From Fidelibacterota bacterium (GTDB lineage Bacteria; Fidelibacterota; UBA8477), in assembly GCA_021734045.1 (NCBI GenBank), contig JAIPJR010000005.1, forward strand, positions 1 to 47,977: a DNA stretch of 47,977 bases, given 5' to 3'. Position 1 is the stretch's first letter; each line of letters starts with the position of its first letter. Both the position numbers and the translations under genes were made by a program. Under the pieces are notes generated by a model. The model searched no databases, had not been told where the DNA came from, and worked only from the letters and a program-made list of their open reading frames with translations. Shown piece by piece: positions 8,825-17,347 of the stretch.

Positions 8825-10597
8825 TTAATCGTTCATAAAGTATTCACCGGCTTCGTAGAGCGCCTCCACAACCGCAGCTTTGTGAGCGATGGTGTCGGGG
8901 AAAAAACCGATTTGGTTCACATGCTCATGCAGCCGGACTTCAGCAGCCTGGCGCTCCTCATGGGAGAGCGTATGCCCCCAAATTACCCGCACCAATTCGC
9001 TGATTTCAGAAAAGCGTTTGGCGATGGAAATGCGCGCTATGGTATTGGCGATTTCGCGTTTGCCATATCCTTCCGGAAGCTGTAATTGTCGGCGCAGAAC
9101 GCCCTGTAGGGTCATGAAAGCAATCGCCATGTCAGCAATGGGCTCCATGACCCATTGGCGGTTTTTGAAATCCTGGCCGTACTTCAACAAACAAGCATCG
9201 AAAGCATGTAAAAGCAGGGACCGCGATAATTCTGCAACCTTGAATTCGGTGGAAAAATCGCCCGCCTGATCATACGCCAGATCAGGCAACCACTGCTTCC
9301 GCACACGATCCGCTTCCGTTCTCAGAGGCAACGATTCCATCAGCGCATTTTTCAATACGGTTCCCGCGATAATGAGCCGGTTAATTTCGTTGGTGCCCTC
9401 AAAAATCCGGTTGATTCGCTCATCACGATACATCTTGGCTAGCGGATATTCTTCTGAGTAGCCATATCCACCAAATACCTGCAAACCATCATCTACATTG
9501 AGCCAGAGGGTTTCAGAACAGATGATTTTACTGGCGGAGGTCTCAATGGCGTGATCTTCAATGGCCTTCTGTAAATGGGTAAAATAAGCACTGGAATCCG
9601 GCTTCCCGTCGCCAATAGCCTCGTCCATACTACCCGCAGTATGATACACGATTGTATCCGCTTCATACGCCCGGACGACCATATCGGCAAACTTGCGTTG
9701 CAGCATCCCAAAATCAGCGATGGGTTGGCCGAACTGCTTCCGTTCCTTGGCGTATTGGAGGGCAACCTTGATGACTGATTTGGCGCCACCCAGTGTGACA
9801 GCACCCAGTTTGTAGCGTCCTACATACAACACATTAAACGCAATGGCTGCGCCCTTACCCACTTCCCCCAGGACATTCTCAACCGGAACTTCACAATCCT
9901 CCAACACGTAGGTGGTGGTCGAAGAGCCTTTAATACCCAATTTTTTCTCTTCCGGCCCGCGGTTCCAACCCTTGCAGTCTTTATCCAGAATGAACGCGGT
10001 GAATTTTTCACCCTCAGCATTTGCGAACACGACTCCCACATCAGCCCAACTACCATTGGTGATATATTGCTTTACGCCGTTGAGAATGTAGTGGGTCCCG
10101 GCTTCATTCAACTTGGCCGTAGTCTTAACGGCCAGCGCATCTGACCCGGAGCCGGGTTCGGTCAGTGCATAGGAACCGATCCATTCACCTGTCACCAATT
10201 TGGGCAGGTATTTCTCTTTCTGCGCATCATTTCCGTACCACAAAATGGGCAGCATGGCGATGCCGGTTTGATCCGAATAGGTGACGACGATGGAGGCGTT
10301 TTTCCCGTACGTCAGTGCTTCACCTACCAGTGAAGCAGTGGCTTTATCCATTTCCATCCCACCGTATGCTTCCGGGATATCAATCCCCAGCATACCCATC
10401 GCACCCATTTCTCCCATCAACTTCCTGGAAAGCGCCTCATCCAGCTTATCAATTTCATCCGTAATTGGCGCAATCGTGCTCTCGGCGAAATCTTTCACCA
10501 TGTTGAAAAAATCATGCTGCTCTTCCGTGAATTTTTCCCGGGTGAAGATTTCCTCTTCCGTGATGGGTATCGTCAAAAATTTTCCGCCTTTATGCAT
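8825..10597 (-). CDS. fadE: acyl-CoA dehydrogenase (FadE type, extended C-terminus)
   Basis: This 590-residue flavoenzyme introduces the trans-2 double bond into acyl-CoA. Domains in order are an N-terminal helical domain, a middle domain with YALTEPGSGSDA and ITNGSWADVGVVFA, and a C-terminal helical domain ending in RIFEGTNEINR, whose Glu is the usual catalytic base. About 150 further residues follow, an extension typical of the Bacillus FadE (YusJ) class, which is about 594 residues; ordinary short-chain enzymes have about 380. The ATG at 10597 follows AAAGGGG. It is the first enzyme gene after the TetR regulator, 52 bases downstream of it. Electrons should go to an electron-transfer flavoprotein that is not encoded in this window. 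Confidence 0.94.
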   Translation of the reverse strand: MHKGGKFLTIPITEEEIFTREKFTEEQHDFFNMVKDFAESTIAPITDEIDKLDEALSRKLMGEMGAMGMLGIDIPEAYGGMEMDKATASLVGEALTYGKNASIVVTYSDQTGIAMLPILWYGNDAQKEKYLPKLVTGEWIGSYALTEPGSGSDALAVKTTAKLNEAGTHYILNGVKQYITNGSWADVGVVFANAEGEKFTAFILDKDCKGWNRGPEEKKLGIKGSSTTTYVLEDCEVPVENVLGEVGKGAAIAFNVLYVGRYKLGAVTLGGAKSVIKVALQYAKERKQFGQPIADFGMLQRKFADMVVRAYEADTIVYHTAGSMDEAIGDGKPDSSAYFTHLQKAIEDHAIETSASKIICSETLWLNVDDGLQVFGGYGYSEEYPLAKMYRDERINRIFEGTNEINRLIIAGTVLKNALMESLPLRTEADRVRKQWLPDLAYDQAGDFSTEFKVAELSRSLLLHAFDACLLKYGQDFKNRQWVMEPIADMAIAFMTLQGVLRRQLQLPEGYGKREIANTIARISIAKRFSEISELVRVIWGHTLSHEERQAAEVRLHEHVNQIGFFPDTIAHKAAVVEALYEAGEYFMND

Positions 10598-10649
10598 GGC
10601 ATTCCCCTTTGTTCATCAATATTGCTCTAAATGTGTTTGCTGCATTCAC

Positions 10650-11279
10650 CTACACCCCTGCCTGCTTAAGGACCGCTTCCTCGGGCTTCCGTGTTAATGC
10701 AGAAATGAGTGCATCCAAACTTGTGGAGACATAATCATCCACCGCAAATCCATCCGGTTGAATCATCACAAACCAGATCATGCCCTGGAGAGTGGTCATA
10801 ATAGACATGGCAATGACAGTGGGATTATTGGTGTAAAATTCACCTTCTTTAATCCCGTACCGGATGACCGATTCAAACTCGCCGATAATGCGTTTATAAA
10901 GTTTTTGGGCCAGTGTTCTGATTGCCTTATCCCGGTTGGCCATAGCCCAAAATTCCAACTCCGCCAGGTACCAGTTTTTGTTCAGATAAAATGTTTTGAG
11001 GGTGAACCGTCCAATGTCGCGCAGGATTTTTGAGGCTGACTTTCCAGCGTGATAACCGGGACTCAGAAGCGGTGCAAATTGATCCATCCAGTGCTCAATG
11101 AGCGCCATGAAAAGTTCGTGTTTACTGCTGAAATGCCAGTAGATGGCGCCTTTGCTCAAGCCGGTGGCTTTGACCAGATCATCCATGCGCGTGGCGTTAT
11201 ACCCTTTTTTAACAAAGATTTCCAGTGCGGCTTCCAAAATCTCTCTTTGTCTGATCTCTTTGGATTTTTTTTCTGTCAT
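10650..11279 (-). CDS. TetR family transcriptional regulator, probable fatty-acid-responsive repressor
   Basis: The 209-residue protein has a TetR helix-turn-helix at residues 10-55 (REILEAALEIFVKKGYNATRM, then TGLSKGAIYWHFSSKHELF) and a variable helical ligand-binding domain. It heads the fadE-fadA-fadN operon on the same strand, so it probably represses it and is released by long-chain acyl-CoA, as known for Bacillus and Thermus FadR; this is inference from position. I start it at ATG 11279: the longer frame to 11357 would code through the promoter and operator at 11313-11351. Ribosome site support is weak (only GGG before ATG). The operator overlapping its promoter implies autoregulation. 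Confidence 0.88.
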   Translation of the reverse strand: MTEKKSKEIRQREILEAALEIFVKKGYNATRMDDLVKATGLSKGAIYWHFSSKHELFMALIEHWMDQFAPLLSPGYHAGKSASKILRDIGRFTLKTFYLNKNWYLAELEFWAMANRDKAIRTLAQKLYKRIIGEFESVIRYGIKEGEFYTNNPTVIAMSIMTTLQGMIWFVMIQPDGFAVDDYVSTSLDALISALTRKPEEAVLKQAGV

Positions 11280-11312
11280 CCCATGAATCCGATCTGAAAT
11301 TTCACCATACTG

Positions 11313-11326
11313 ACCGACCAGTCGGT
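11313..11326. promoter_or_regulatory. TetR-type palindromic operator
   Basis: ACCGAC-CA-GTCGGT is a perfect 6+6 inverted repeat with a two-base centre. It has the size and look of TetR-family operators. It overlaps the -10 of the promoter and lies 33 bases before the regulator start codon, a position suited to repression of the whole regulator-fadE-fadA-fadN transcript. Confidence 0.75.
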
Positions 11327-11351
11327 ATAAATTTACAGACACGATTTGCAA
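11324..11351 (-). promoter_or_regulatory. promoter of the TetR-fadEAN operon
   Basis: On the minus strand TTGCAA (11351-11346) is followed after 16 bases by TATACC (11329-11324). The operator begins inside the -10. The remaining sequence from here to 11472 holds no gene and no clear terminator for the neighbouring nuclease gene. Confidence 0.55.
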
Positions 11352-11472
11352 ACGCAATAAAAATCAGTACGAAAAAAAAGACCTGCCAAGAGATTGGATC
11401 AGCATTCCCAAGTTCACGGGGATGACGTCCGGCGTAAAAACCAGTAGCGATGTGTTATGGACGTGGTTCGGT

Positions 11473-12630
11473 TTATTTCACATAGGTCATTTTAATGACA
11501 CCTGAAGCGCCATTAACAGCCAGTCGCGCAAAATAGATTCCCGCCGCAACCGGCTGGGCGGAATGATCCTGGCCATCCCAAACCATGGCATGATTACCCG
11601 CGCCCTGTTCACCCAGCTCATACTGACGAACCGTGTCCCCGGCAACATCGGTGATGGTTAACCGGACCCGTCCGGCCTGCCGCAGATGATAGCTGATTGT
11701 GGTCACCGGATTGAAGGGATTCGGGTAATTCTGTTGCAGGGTGAATTCCATGGGGATAGCGTGATCTTCCGCCGTTCCCATCCCTGGTGGATAGGGACTT
11801 CCGGCATCAATCCAGGCTGTGTACCAGATATTTGCTAAATCCAGGATGGCGCTGTGAATGGCATCGGTGGTAATCTCGTCCAGGGCTTCCCACATCATGG
11901 TGTAGTAGGTATTATTATAATTTGGATCGACCGCGCTGGCCGCATCATCCGCTTCTATTACCATGTCCACATAGGGATAAATCTCCCCGATATACCCGAA
12001 AACTGAATCCAGCGGACTTTCCCAATAACTGCCCATCCCGGTGGGTAACGGAAGTGCATCCAAACGGGGATTGATAAGTGTGGTTTCGTAACGGGAGTGA
12101 ATGCCGTAATTACCGGTCAATTGACCATTGTAATTTAGCGTGAGATGCATGGGTTGATGGGAATCCGCCACATAATGCCCCAAATCAGCCACTGCCTGCC
12201 AGGCCATTGCCCATTCACCGGCGGCCATGAGGGTGGACACACTATCCATCTCAATCATAATCGCCCAGGGAACGGTTCCCTGGTCAATCACCGTGTTGTA
12301 ATCATACAGTGCCACCACGTCTGCAAAGGCTGTGGGTAGCGTTCCCTGAAAAAATTCCGGATAATAATCAATGTCGATGTAATGCCAGTAGCCGGGACGA
12401 TTATCGCTCTGGTCCGGATCCACGGAATGTTCGCGGATGAAGTCTCGCTGCGATTGAAAAAAGGCCATCTCCGGCGGCAGATAATCCAGGGCATGTTCAT
12501 TGATATACCGATGCGATCCCCAGCCCCAACCATTCAGGAAGAAAGGCATCAACAATAGTAGTCCAAATTTTAAGCTGCTCCGGATTATCATAGTCCCGAA
12601 AAAGGACCGTAAGTCTCTATCAATGACCAT
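11473..12630 (-). CDS. secreted S1/P1-type zinc nuclease-like protein with T9SS-like C-terminal sorting domain
   Basis: The protein has a signal peptide (FGLLLLMPFFLNG), then a mature N-terminus WGWGSHRYINEHAL. An N-terminal Trp and a following His act as zinc ligands in S1/P1 nucleases and zinc phospholipase C. Further ligand-like motifs are PGYWHYIDIDYY and DLGHYVADSHQPMHL, the latter very typical of S1/P1. About 270 residues of this domain are followed by a roughly 85-residue tail with QQNYPNPFNP and GIYFARLAVNG, ending IKMTYVK, a type A sorting domain. It is likely an extracellular phosphodiesterase scavenging nucleic acid or phospholipid. The start may be ATG 12630 or ATG 12591; the second gives a more compact signal peptide, but neither has a strong ribosome site. 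It is the last gene of the run starting near 17341. Confidence 0.8.
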   Translation of the reverse strand: MVIDRDLRSFFGTMIIRSSLKFGLLLLMPFFLNGWGWGSHRYINEHALDYLPPEMAFFQSQRDFIREHSVDPDQSDNRPGYWHYIDIDYYPEFFQGTLPTAFADVVALYDYNTVIDQGTVPWAIMIEMDSVSTLMAAGEWAMAWQAVADLGHYVADSHQPMHLTLNYNGQLTGNYGIHSRYETTLINPRLDALPLPTGMGSYWESPLDSVFGYIGEIYPYVDMVIEADDAASAVDPNYNNTYYTMMWEALDEITTDAIHSAILDLANIWYTAWIDAGSPYPPGMGTAEDHAIPMEFTLQQNYPNPFNPVTTISYHLRQAGRVRLTITDVAGDTVRQYELGEQGAGNHAMVWDGQDHSAQPVAAGIYFARLAVNGASGVIKMTYVK

Positions 12631-12649
12631 AGTTCTAATTAATCCTTAC

Positions 12650-13102
12650 TTAAATCATTGCCTGGTACGCACTCACCACTGCCCGGGCGAGCTTCCCACC
12701 CAGCAATCCGGTATAAATCACCCACAGGGACAGCAACACCGACAATATGGGGAATATCCACCCCTGGAGCGCCCAATTTTTTCGCTCCAGAACAGACCAT
12801 AAGCGGAATAGCCCCAGCGCCACAATGAGCCAAACCGCTAAATTCCCCGCCGTGGCATGTTGAGTCAGATTATCTGCCACCGCTGCCAAAATCCGGATAT
12901 TTTCCTCCAAAATTGCCTCCGCGGCGTATCCGCTCAGCCCCACCGCGATTGCCAGCGCCGTAGCAACCAAAAGCAGGGTAAAGCCAACCTTTGGGAAAAA
13001 TGACTTGTTCACAAAAAGTCCCAGAACGTCAAAAAAAGCTGCTACAGTTACCAAAGCGATGGGAAAATGAACAAAAAAGGGATGTAATTCACCAAATGAC
13101 AT
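12650..13102 (-). CDS. DUF2231 family four-helix membrane protein
   Basis: This 150-residue protein has four predicted membrane helices: around residues 10-30, 37-57, 85-105 and 115-138. It opens with GELHPFFVHFPIAL, whose HP-x-x-VHFPIAL pattern is the hallmark of DUF2231. Its histidines (H7, H11, H81) would face the membrane interior, as in heme-binding membrane proteins, but heme binding is inference. The biochemical function of the family is not established to my knowledge. It follows the Omp28-like gene by 18 bases and precedes the nuclease gene by 19, in line with a single transcript. Confidence 0.8.
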   Translation of the reverse strand: MSFGELHPFFVHFPIALVTVAAFFDVLGLFVNKSFFPKVGFTLLLVATALAIAVGLSGYAAEAILEENIRILAAVADNLTQHATAGNLAVWLIVALGLFRLWSVLERKNWALQGWIFPILSVLLSLWVIYTGLLGGKLARAVVSAYQAMI

Positions 13103-13120
13103 ACTTACCTATCTCCTGAA

Positions 13121-14392
13121 TCAGTATAAGGATTTTTGTGCGGCTTGCAGAATCTTTTTATCCCCATCCGCTTGTACGAAAACCGTGACCAGATAGTGAT
13201 CCAGCTGATCGGTGCCGGCTTGCCACTTTAATCTGTTAACCCCGGTTATCATCCCGCCCGCATTCAATGCAGTTGATGAGGTGAGTTCATAATCGCGCAT
13301 GACCTGCATGTGGATATCCTCACCGTTTTCACCTGCAAATTCCACACTGTCCTCGGTCACAACACTTATAATCCTCAAACCTGTAAGATTATTGAGAGCA
13401 TACGAGCGGATACGATAGGCGACATCAATGGAATCACTACCGACATGCGAAATGGATTCAATCGTCACAGTGATTTCACTATCCACATCCTTCGCCTGGC
13501 GGATCTGACCGGGCCACAGCGACTGGGTTTGGGTCACCATTTGGCCATCGACCAGCAGTGTGGGAGCCTGGGTAACACCGTAATACATAACACGATTGAT
13601 GGATTCTGCTGGATTATAATGGTACATCGGGTCATTGGGGCTGGGCCAATTCACATGATATCTAATCATACTCAGTGAACCGGTGGTGTCACTGGTCTGT
13701 ATATCATCCAATAATTGATTTGCAGGTGCGCAAGGCACACAGCCGGCGTTGGTAAATAATTCCACCAAAGTTTTTCTCCGGATGAATGTCTCCAGTTGAA
13801 GTTCCAATGTGGTATGAACGCCACCTTGCCAGACCACCAGGCGCATCCGGGTGGTACCCGGTGTCACCCCTGCCAAACGGATAATTCCACCTGCCATCCC
13901 TATATAGGTGCAGATACTATCTGTGGAAAAACTCACCAAAACTGAATCAATGGTGATATTCCCCGGAATGCCTCGCTCATCCAGATGAATCGACAGCGTA
14001 TCCCCCAGGTTGACACGACTCAAAAAACCACGCTGGTTTTGCGGGGAGACCAATAGGTCCAGTTCCGCAGTGAGCCGTCCGTCACCGCTGAAAACCAACA
14101 ATTCCAAGCGGGTAACACCTGAGTCGCGCGCGGCAATTTGAAGTGAATCACCCGCGAGAGGGATGAGTTGAGCTACTGTCGTGTCGCCTGGTGAATTAAT
14201 CTGGTAGCTGTAAACCGAATCTGCCGGCAGGATGACAGATGTGAGTTTCAGCAGAACCGTATCTCCGGGTGCTAATTTCACGACTCCCTGAAAGTCCGAC
14301 TTAAGCGATGGCTCAATTCCAAAATCGCAACTCCAGACCACCACAATCGATGTGGTTATGATGCCGAGCGTAATCAGCCGCAGCCATTTCAT
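13121..14392 (-). CDS. Omp28-related lipoprotein with thioredoxin-like CxxC domain
   Basis: The 423-residue product has a lipoprotein signal (VVVWSC, C22). Residues 30-205 form beta-rich repeats with two similar Ig-like units. From residue 207 the segment KTLVELFTNAGCVPCAPAN begins the Omp28-like thioredoxin-fold domain with C218 and C221, followed by MIRYHVNWPSPNDPMYHYNP and the cis-proline-like TQAPTLLVDGQ. Omp28-type proteins are outer-membrane lipoproteins of Bacteroidota relatives with no firmly known substrate. The start ATG overlaps the stop of the barrel gene by 4 bases, so translation is coupled. Together with the adjacent TlpA-type protein it suggests a thiol-disulfide chain between periplasm and cell surface. 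Confidence 0.85.
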   Translation of the reverse strand: MKWLRLITLGIITTSIVVVWSCDFGIEPSLKSDFQGVVKLAPGDTVLLKLTSVILPADSVYSYQINSPGDTTVAQLIPLAGDSLQIAARDSGVTRLELLVFSGDGRLTAELDLLVSPQNQRGFLSRVNLGDTLSIHLDERGIPGNITIDSVLVSFSTDSICTYIGMAGGIIRLAGVTPGTTRMRLVVWQGGVHTTLELQLETFIRRKTLVELFTNAGCVPCAPANQLLDDIQTSDTTGSLSMIRYHVNWPSPNDPMYHYNPAESINRVMYYGVTQAPTLLVDGQMVTQTQSLWPGQIRQAKDVDSEITVTIESISHVGSDSIDVAYRIRSYALNNLTGLRIISVVTEDSVEFAGENGEDIHMQVMRDYELTSSTALNAGGMITGVNRLKWQAGTDQLDHYLVTVFVQADGDKKILQAAQKSLY

Positions 14393-16128
14393 AGCCGCAC
14401 CTCCAGGGTGATTCTGGCGCCTTCAAAGGGATTAATGACGCGACAAACACCGCCGGTGCAGCGAACGCCTCCTTTTTCAGAACCATAGGATGCGCGGAAT
14501 TGAAAACGCTGTGAGGGGCGGACCGAAATCTCACCACTAACCCAATTCTGAATCGGTTGTCCATTTTCATCGACTTGAGTCGGATCACTGGTATAATCCC
14601 AGACGACGGACACACTCACCTTGGCGCGCCAATCCACTGAAATGATGCCATGCGCCGATTCAAAATCAAAGCCACCCAGCTCATTACCGTTCTGATTAAA
14701 ACTTGTCACGGTGGCAGTTTGAAATTCGGATACACCGCTCACCACCCAGGCATCACCCAGCCGGTAAGACAAATAAGCGGGAACGAGAGTGAAAAAGTGA
14801 CTGGCTTCATTGGTCTGGCCACTCAACGTGGAGGCTGTGAAAGCCAGCAAACCCCGATAGTCAAGTTTCAGGCCTGCAAAATCCCATTCCATCAGGTATT
14901 CCTGGAAAGGCGCAAAACCTTTGTCAAATGCAGGCAGGATACGGCCTGGAGCAGCCTGAGTCAGAGGCTGAAGGTCACCGCTGACATGCCCGGCACTCAA
15001 GACACTCGCCTGGCCGCGCAATATCCAATCCAGTCCTAGTGAAGATTGCAATTCAAGGTTAAACCCTACCTCATCACCATAATCCACCGGATGGGTAATA
15101 TTGGCGAGCAAACTCGCGTCATGCTGGCGCAACGCCGTGGGGCCTACCTGGTACGGCAGGGGCTTGGTAGCCATTTGAAATGGATCCCGCTTCTCTCCCA
15201 GGGTCTCCACGCCCATTTGATAATGCTTGTATTCAAACAATACAGCCAGCGCGTCAAAATAAAAATTTGCCTGTCCGAATAATCCATACCCGGCTGTCCG
15301 GGGAAGCATGGCATCGGTTACAATTCCCTGAGAATAGTCCGTAATGATGACCTGCTGACGTCGCAGTGGCTCGTCAAAGACCTTCTCTGTCCAGGCACCT
15401 TCCACCAAAAAATCCCAGTTATCATAATACATAGCCACCATCACCCCTGCTGTCGTGGCAGCCATGCGCTGCTCCAGCGTATCCAGCACAATCTGATGCG
15501 TTGCGGTTGATGACACAATTTCAAACACCTGGATTGGTGAGCGCAGGTGACTGGTAATCAAATAAGGCGCGATGGTACGATTCCCCTCGCGATTTGAAAA
15601 AGATGCCTCTATGCCTGCCAACCAATAATCACCTTCGCCATCCGGTTGGCGATTATTGGAATTGGGTGAATAAAATCGATACGGCGATTTCTGACCGGCA
15701 ATTGCTCTCCAAGTAGTCCGATCGGACAAACGCCAATTGGCTTTTATACCAACCGGCATATTATTGAAGTCAATTTCCAGCTCCTCGAATAGATTCAGGC
15801 TCATGCCGCTGCCAAAAACCTGCGTCAGGGTACCAACTTCAAGCAATAAATCTCCTGTTTGGTAGGAAATTAACCCCTGACGGAGACCGGTTTGGGCGTA
15901 CCCGTATTCCGGCGGGTGATTGTAAACCAACTCGGCTTGCAGTCGCCATTTTCCCATGTCGGTGGAAAATCCCAGGTAATTTTCCAGATAGTGATATTTC
16001 ATACCCAACTGCTCGCCATTGCCCCAACGGGAATAGAGTGAACTATTGCCATTAAAAGCCCGCAAGGGTAGCGCGAGGAGAAAGCTAAAGCAGAATGTTT
16101 GCAGGAAGACTCGCAGGATCAACCTCAC
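14389..16128 (-). CDS. outer-membrane beta-barrel protein (DUF6029-like)
   Basis: The 579-residue product has a signal peptide ending near ALPLRAF, followed by alternating beta-strands with aromatic girdles throughout (GMKYHYLENYLGFSTDMG, WRLQAELVYNHPPEYGYAQ) and a terminal strand GARITLEVRL. This is the look of a large outer-membrane barrel. The composition and the partner genes recall the DUF6029 family, which I assign with only moderate confidence. The start codon is GTG at 16128, overlapping the TlpA stop by 4 bases, and its stop overlaps the Omp28 start by 4 bases. This strict coupling says the three proteins are needed together. Four Cys-free strands precede a late CTGGVC pair near residue 560, which could be a target of the thiol partners. 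Confidence 0.72.
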   Translation of the reverse strand: MRLILRVFLQTFCFSFLLALPLRAFNGNSSLYSRWGNGEQLGMKYHYLENYLGFSTDMGKWRLQAELVYNHPPEYGYAQTGLRQGLISYQTGDLLLEVGTLTQVFGSGMSLNLFEELEIDFNNMPVGIKANWRLSDRTTWRAIAGQKSPYRFYSPNSNNRQPDGEGDYWLAGIEASFSNREGNRTIAPYLITSHLRSPIQVFEIVSSTATHQIVLDTLEQRMAATTAGVMVAMYYDNWDFLVEGAWTEKVFDEPLRRQQVIITDYSQGIVTDAMLPRTAGYGLFGQANFYFDALAVLFEYKHYQMGVETLGEKRDPFQMATKPLPYQVGPTALRQHDASLLANITHPVDYGDEVGFNLELQSSLGLDWILRGQASVLSAGHVSGDLQPLTQAAPGRILPAFDKGFAPFQEYLMEWDFAGLKLDYRGLLAFTASTLSGQTNEASHFFTLVPAYLSYRLGDAWVVSGVSEFQTATVTSFNQNGNELGGFDFESAHGIISVDWRAKVSVSVVWDYTSDPTQVDENGQPIQNWVSGEISVRPSQRFQFRASYGSEKGGVRCTGGVCRVINPFEGARITLEVRL

Positions 16129-16661
16129 TTATCAGAACGGTGTGGGTTGTCCTCTGAGGTCAAATTAGAGATAATTACTTTTTCCAGCTCAATTTCATCA
16201 CCCGGCACATAGCCGGTATGTTGCCACACAATGTTTCCCCGTGGATCCACCAGTACAGAATAGGGCATGGCATTCGTGTTGAACGTGCGATACAAACTTT
16301 GGTCAGTGTCCAGTAAAATTGTGTATCTGAGGTTTTTTGAGCGTACCAGTCCGCGTACCCGTCCAGCTGTCTTGGGATTATCGATAGCGACGCCAATCAC
16401 CTGAAATCCCTGGTCGGCAAACTTGGTATTCAGCTTGTCCAGAATCTTCATCTCCTTGCGACAAGGAACACAGTACGTCGCCCAGAAATTGACCAGTGTT
16501 AATTTCCCCTCCATAACGGACTGCATTTCAACGCGGCTGCCGGTAAGGTCTTTTAAACCTGCGCTGGGAAATGATTGCTCCGCCGCCCAACCTGTCGTCA
16601 GGAAAAGCAATAAACTGATTGTTCGCAAAATTATTTGATGATGGTGATGCGTTTCATCCAT
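16125..16661 (-). CDS. TlpA/ResA-type exported thioredoxin
   Basis: The 178-residue protein has a hydrophobic export segment (residues 10-27) and a thioredoxin domain with the active site FWATYCVPCRKEM (C64, C67). VIGVAIDN and the cis-proline region NAMPYSVLVDPRGNIVW complete the TlpA pattern. It should act outside the cytoplasmic membrane, reducing or oxidising cysteines of envelope proteins. Its first residues, including four His in a row, come from DNA that also codes the end of the upstream gene in another frame (31-base overlap); a TTG at codon 12 is a possible alternative start. Its stop overlaps the start of the barrel gene, so the thioredoxin and the barrel are coupled. The obvious target candidates are the CxxC of the Omp28-like protein and the Cys pair of the barrel. 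Confidence 0.88.
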   Translation of the reverse strand: MDETHHHHQIILRTISLLLFLTTGWAAEQSFPSAGLKDLTGSRVEMQSVMEGKLTLVNFWATYCVPCRKEMKILDKLNTKFADQGFQVIGVAIDNPKTAGRVRGLVRSKNLRYTILLDTDQSLYRTFNTNAMPYSVLVDPRGNIVWQHTGYVPGDEIELEKVIISNLTSEDNPHRSDK

Positions 16662-17341
16662 AACTGATCCCCACTTTTTACACGCAATAAATAACTACCG
16701 GAAGTGTATCCCCCCACATTCCAGGACACCTGGTATCGTCCGCTCCTCTGTATTTCCAACCACCGGGTTTCCAGGGTGCGGCCGCTTAAATCGAAGAGGG
16801 TCAGCTCGTACCCACCCGGAATCATATTATGCAGTGCTGTATTGAACATGGCATTGGTGGGATTCGGGAATACCTGTACCAGATTAAATTCGACCGGTGC
16901 CGGCGGTGTAGGTTCATCCACAACACCGATAGCTCCGAAGGTATAGGAAATATCCGCAGTGTCAGCTTCCATAGTGGTGGAATCAATTACCTCGATGGAC
17001 CATTCGCCCAGCCCCTCAACTTCAAACGGATAAATGTCCAGCGCAAACCAAGCCGAATCCCCCGGTGATAGGCTAAAATCATATACATCTATGAAGGGCG
17101 GTAAACAAACGATCTCAATACACATACTGGCACTCCACTCCGGGGGTGGGGTGGTGCGATACAGTCGGTTGGTGGTTAATTGGAGTGTATCTGAAGATGT
17201 ATTCACGATCCAGGCTTCATATTGATAGAATTCATGCAGCCCGGCCACACTTGTATCCTGATGAATAAATGAAAACCTGGATTGTCCCAGTCCCATCACC
17301 ACCAACAGGGTAAACAGGAAAATCTTTTTTAGGGTAACCAT
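16631..17341 (-). CDS. secreted protein with T9SS-like sorting domain
   Basis: This 236-residue protein has a signal peptide (KIFLFTLLVVMGLGQS), a domain of about 120 residues with two Cys in CIEIVCLPPF, and a C-terminal sorting domain of about 80 residues. The sorting domain shows VQVFPNPTNA, YELTLFDLSGRTLETRW and SGSYLLRVKSGDQLWMKRITIIK (the last quoted in part only as SGSYLLRVKSG). It is probably exported across the outer membrane and anchored or released at the surface. The N-terminal domain looks like an Ig-like fold with no enzyme motif. Its stop lies inside the TlpA gene, so it belongs to the same operon. The start ATG at 17341 lies 6 bases after the end of the possible selenoprotein reading frame. 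Confidence 0.78.
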   Translation of the reverse strand: MVTLKKIFLFTLLVVMGLGQSRFSFIHQDTSVAGLHEFYQYEAWIVNTSSDTLQLTTNRLYRTTPPPEWSASMCIEIVCLPPFIDVYDFSLSPGDSAWFALDIYPFEVEGLGEWSIEVIDSTTMEADTADISYTFGAIGVVDEPTPPAPVEFNLVQVFPNPTNAMFNTALHNMIPGGYELTLFDLSGRTLETRWLEIQRSGRYQVSWNVGGYTSGSYLLRVKSGDQLWMKRITIIK

Positions 17342-17347
17342 CGTGTG

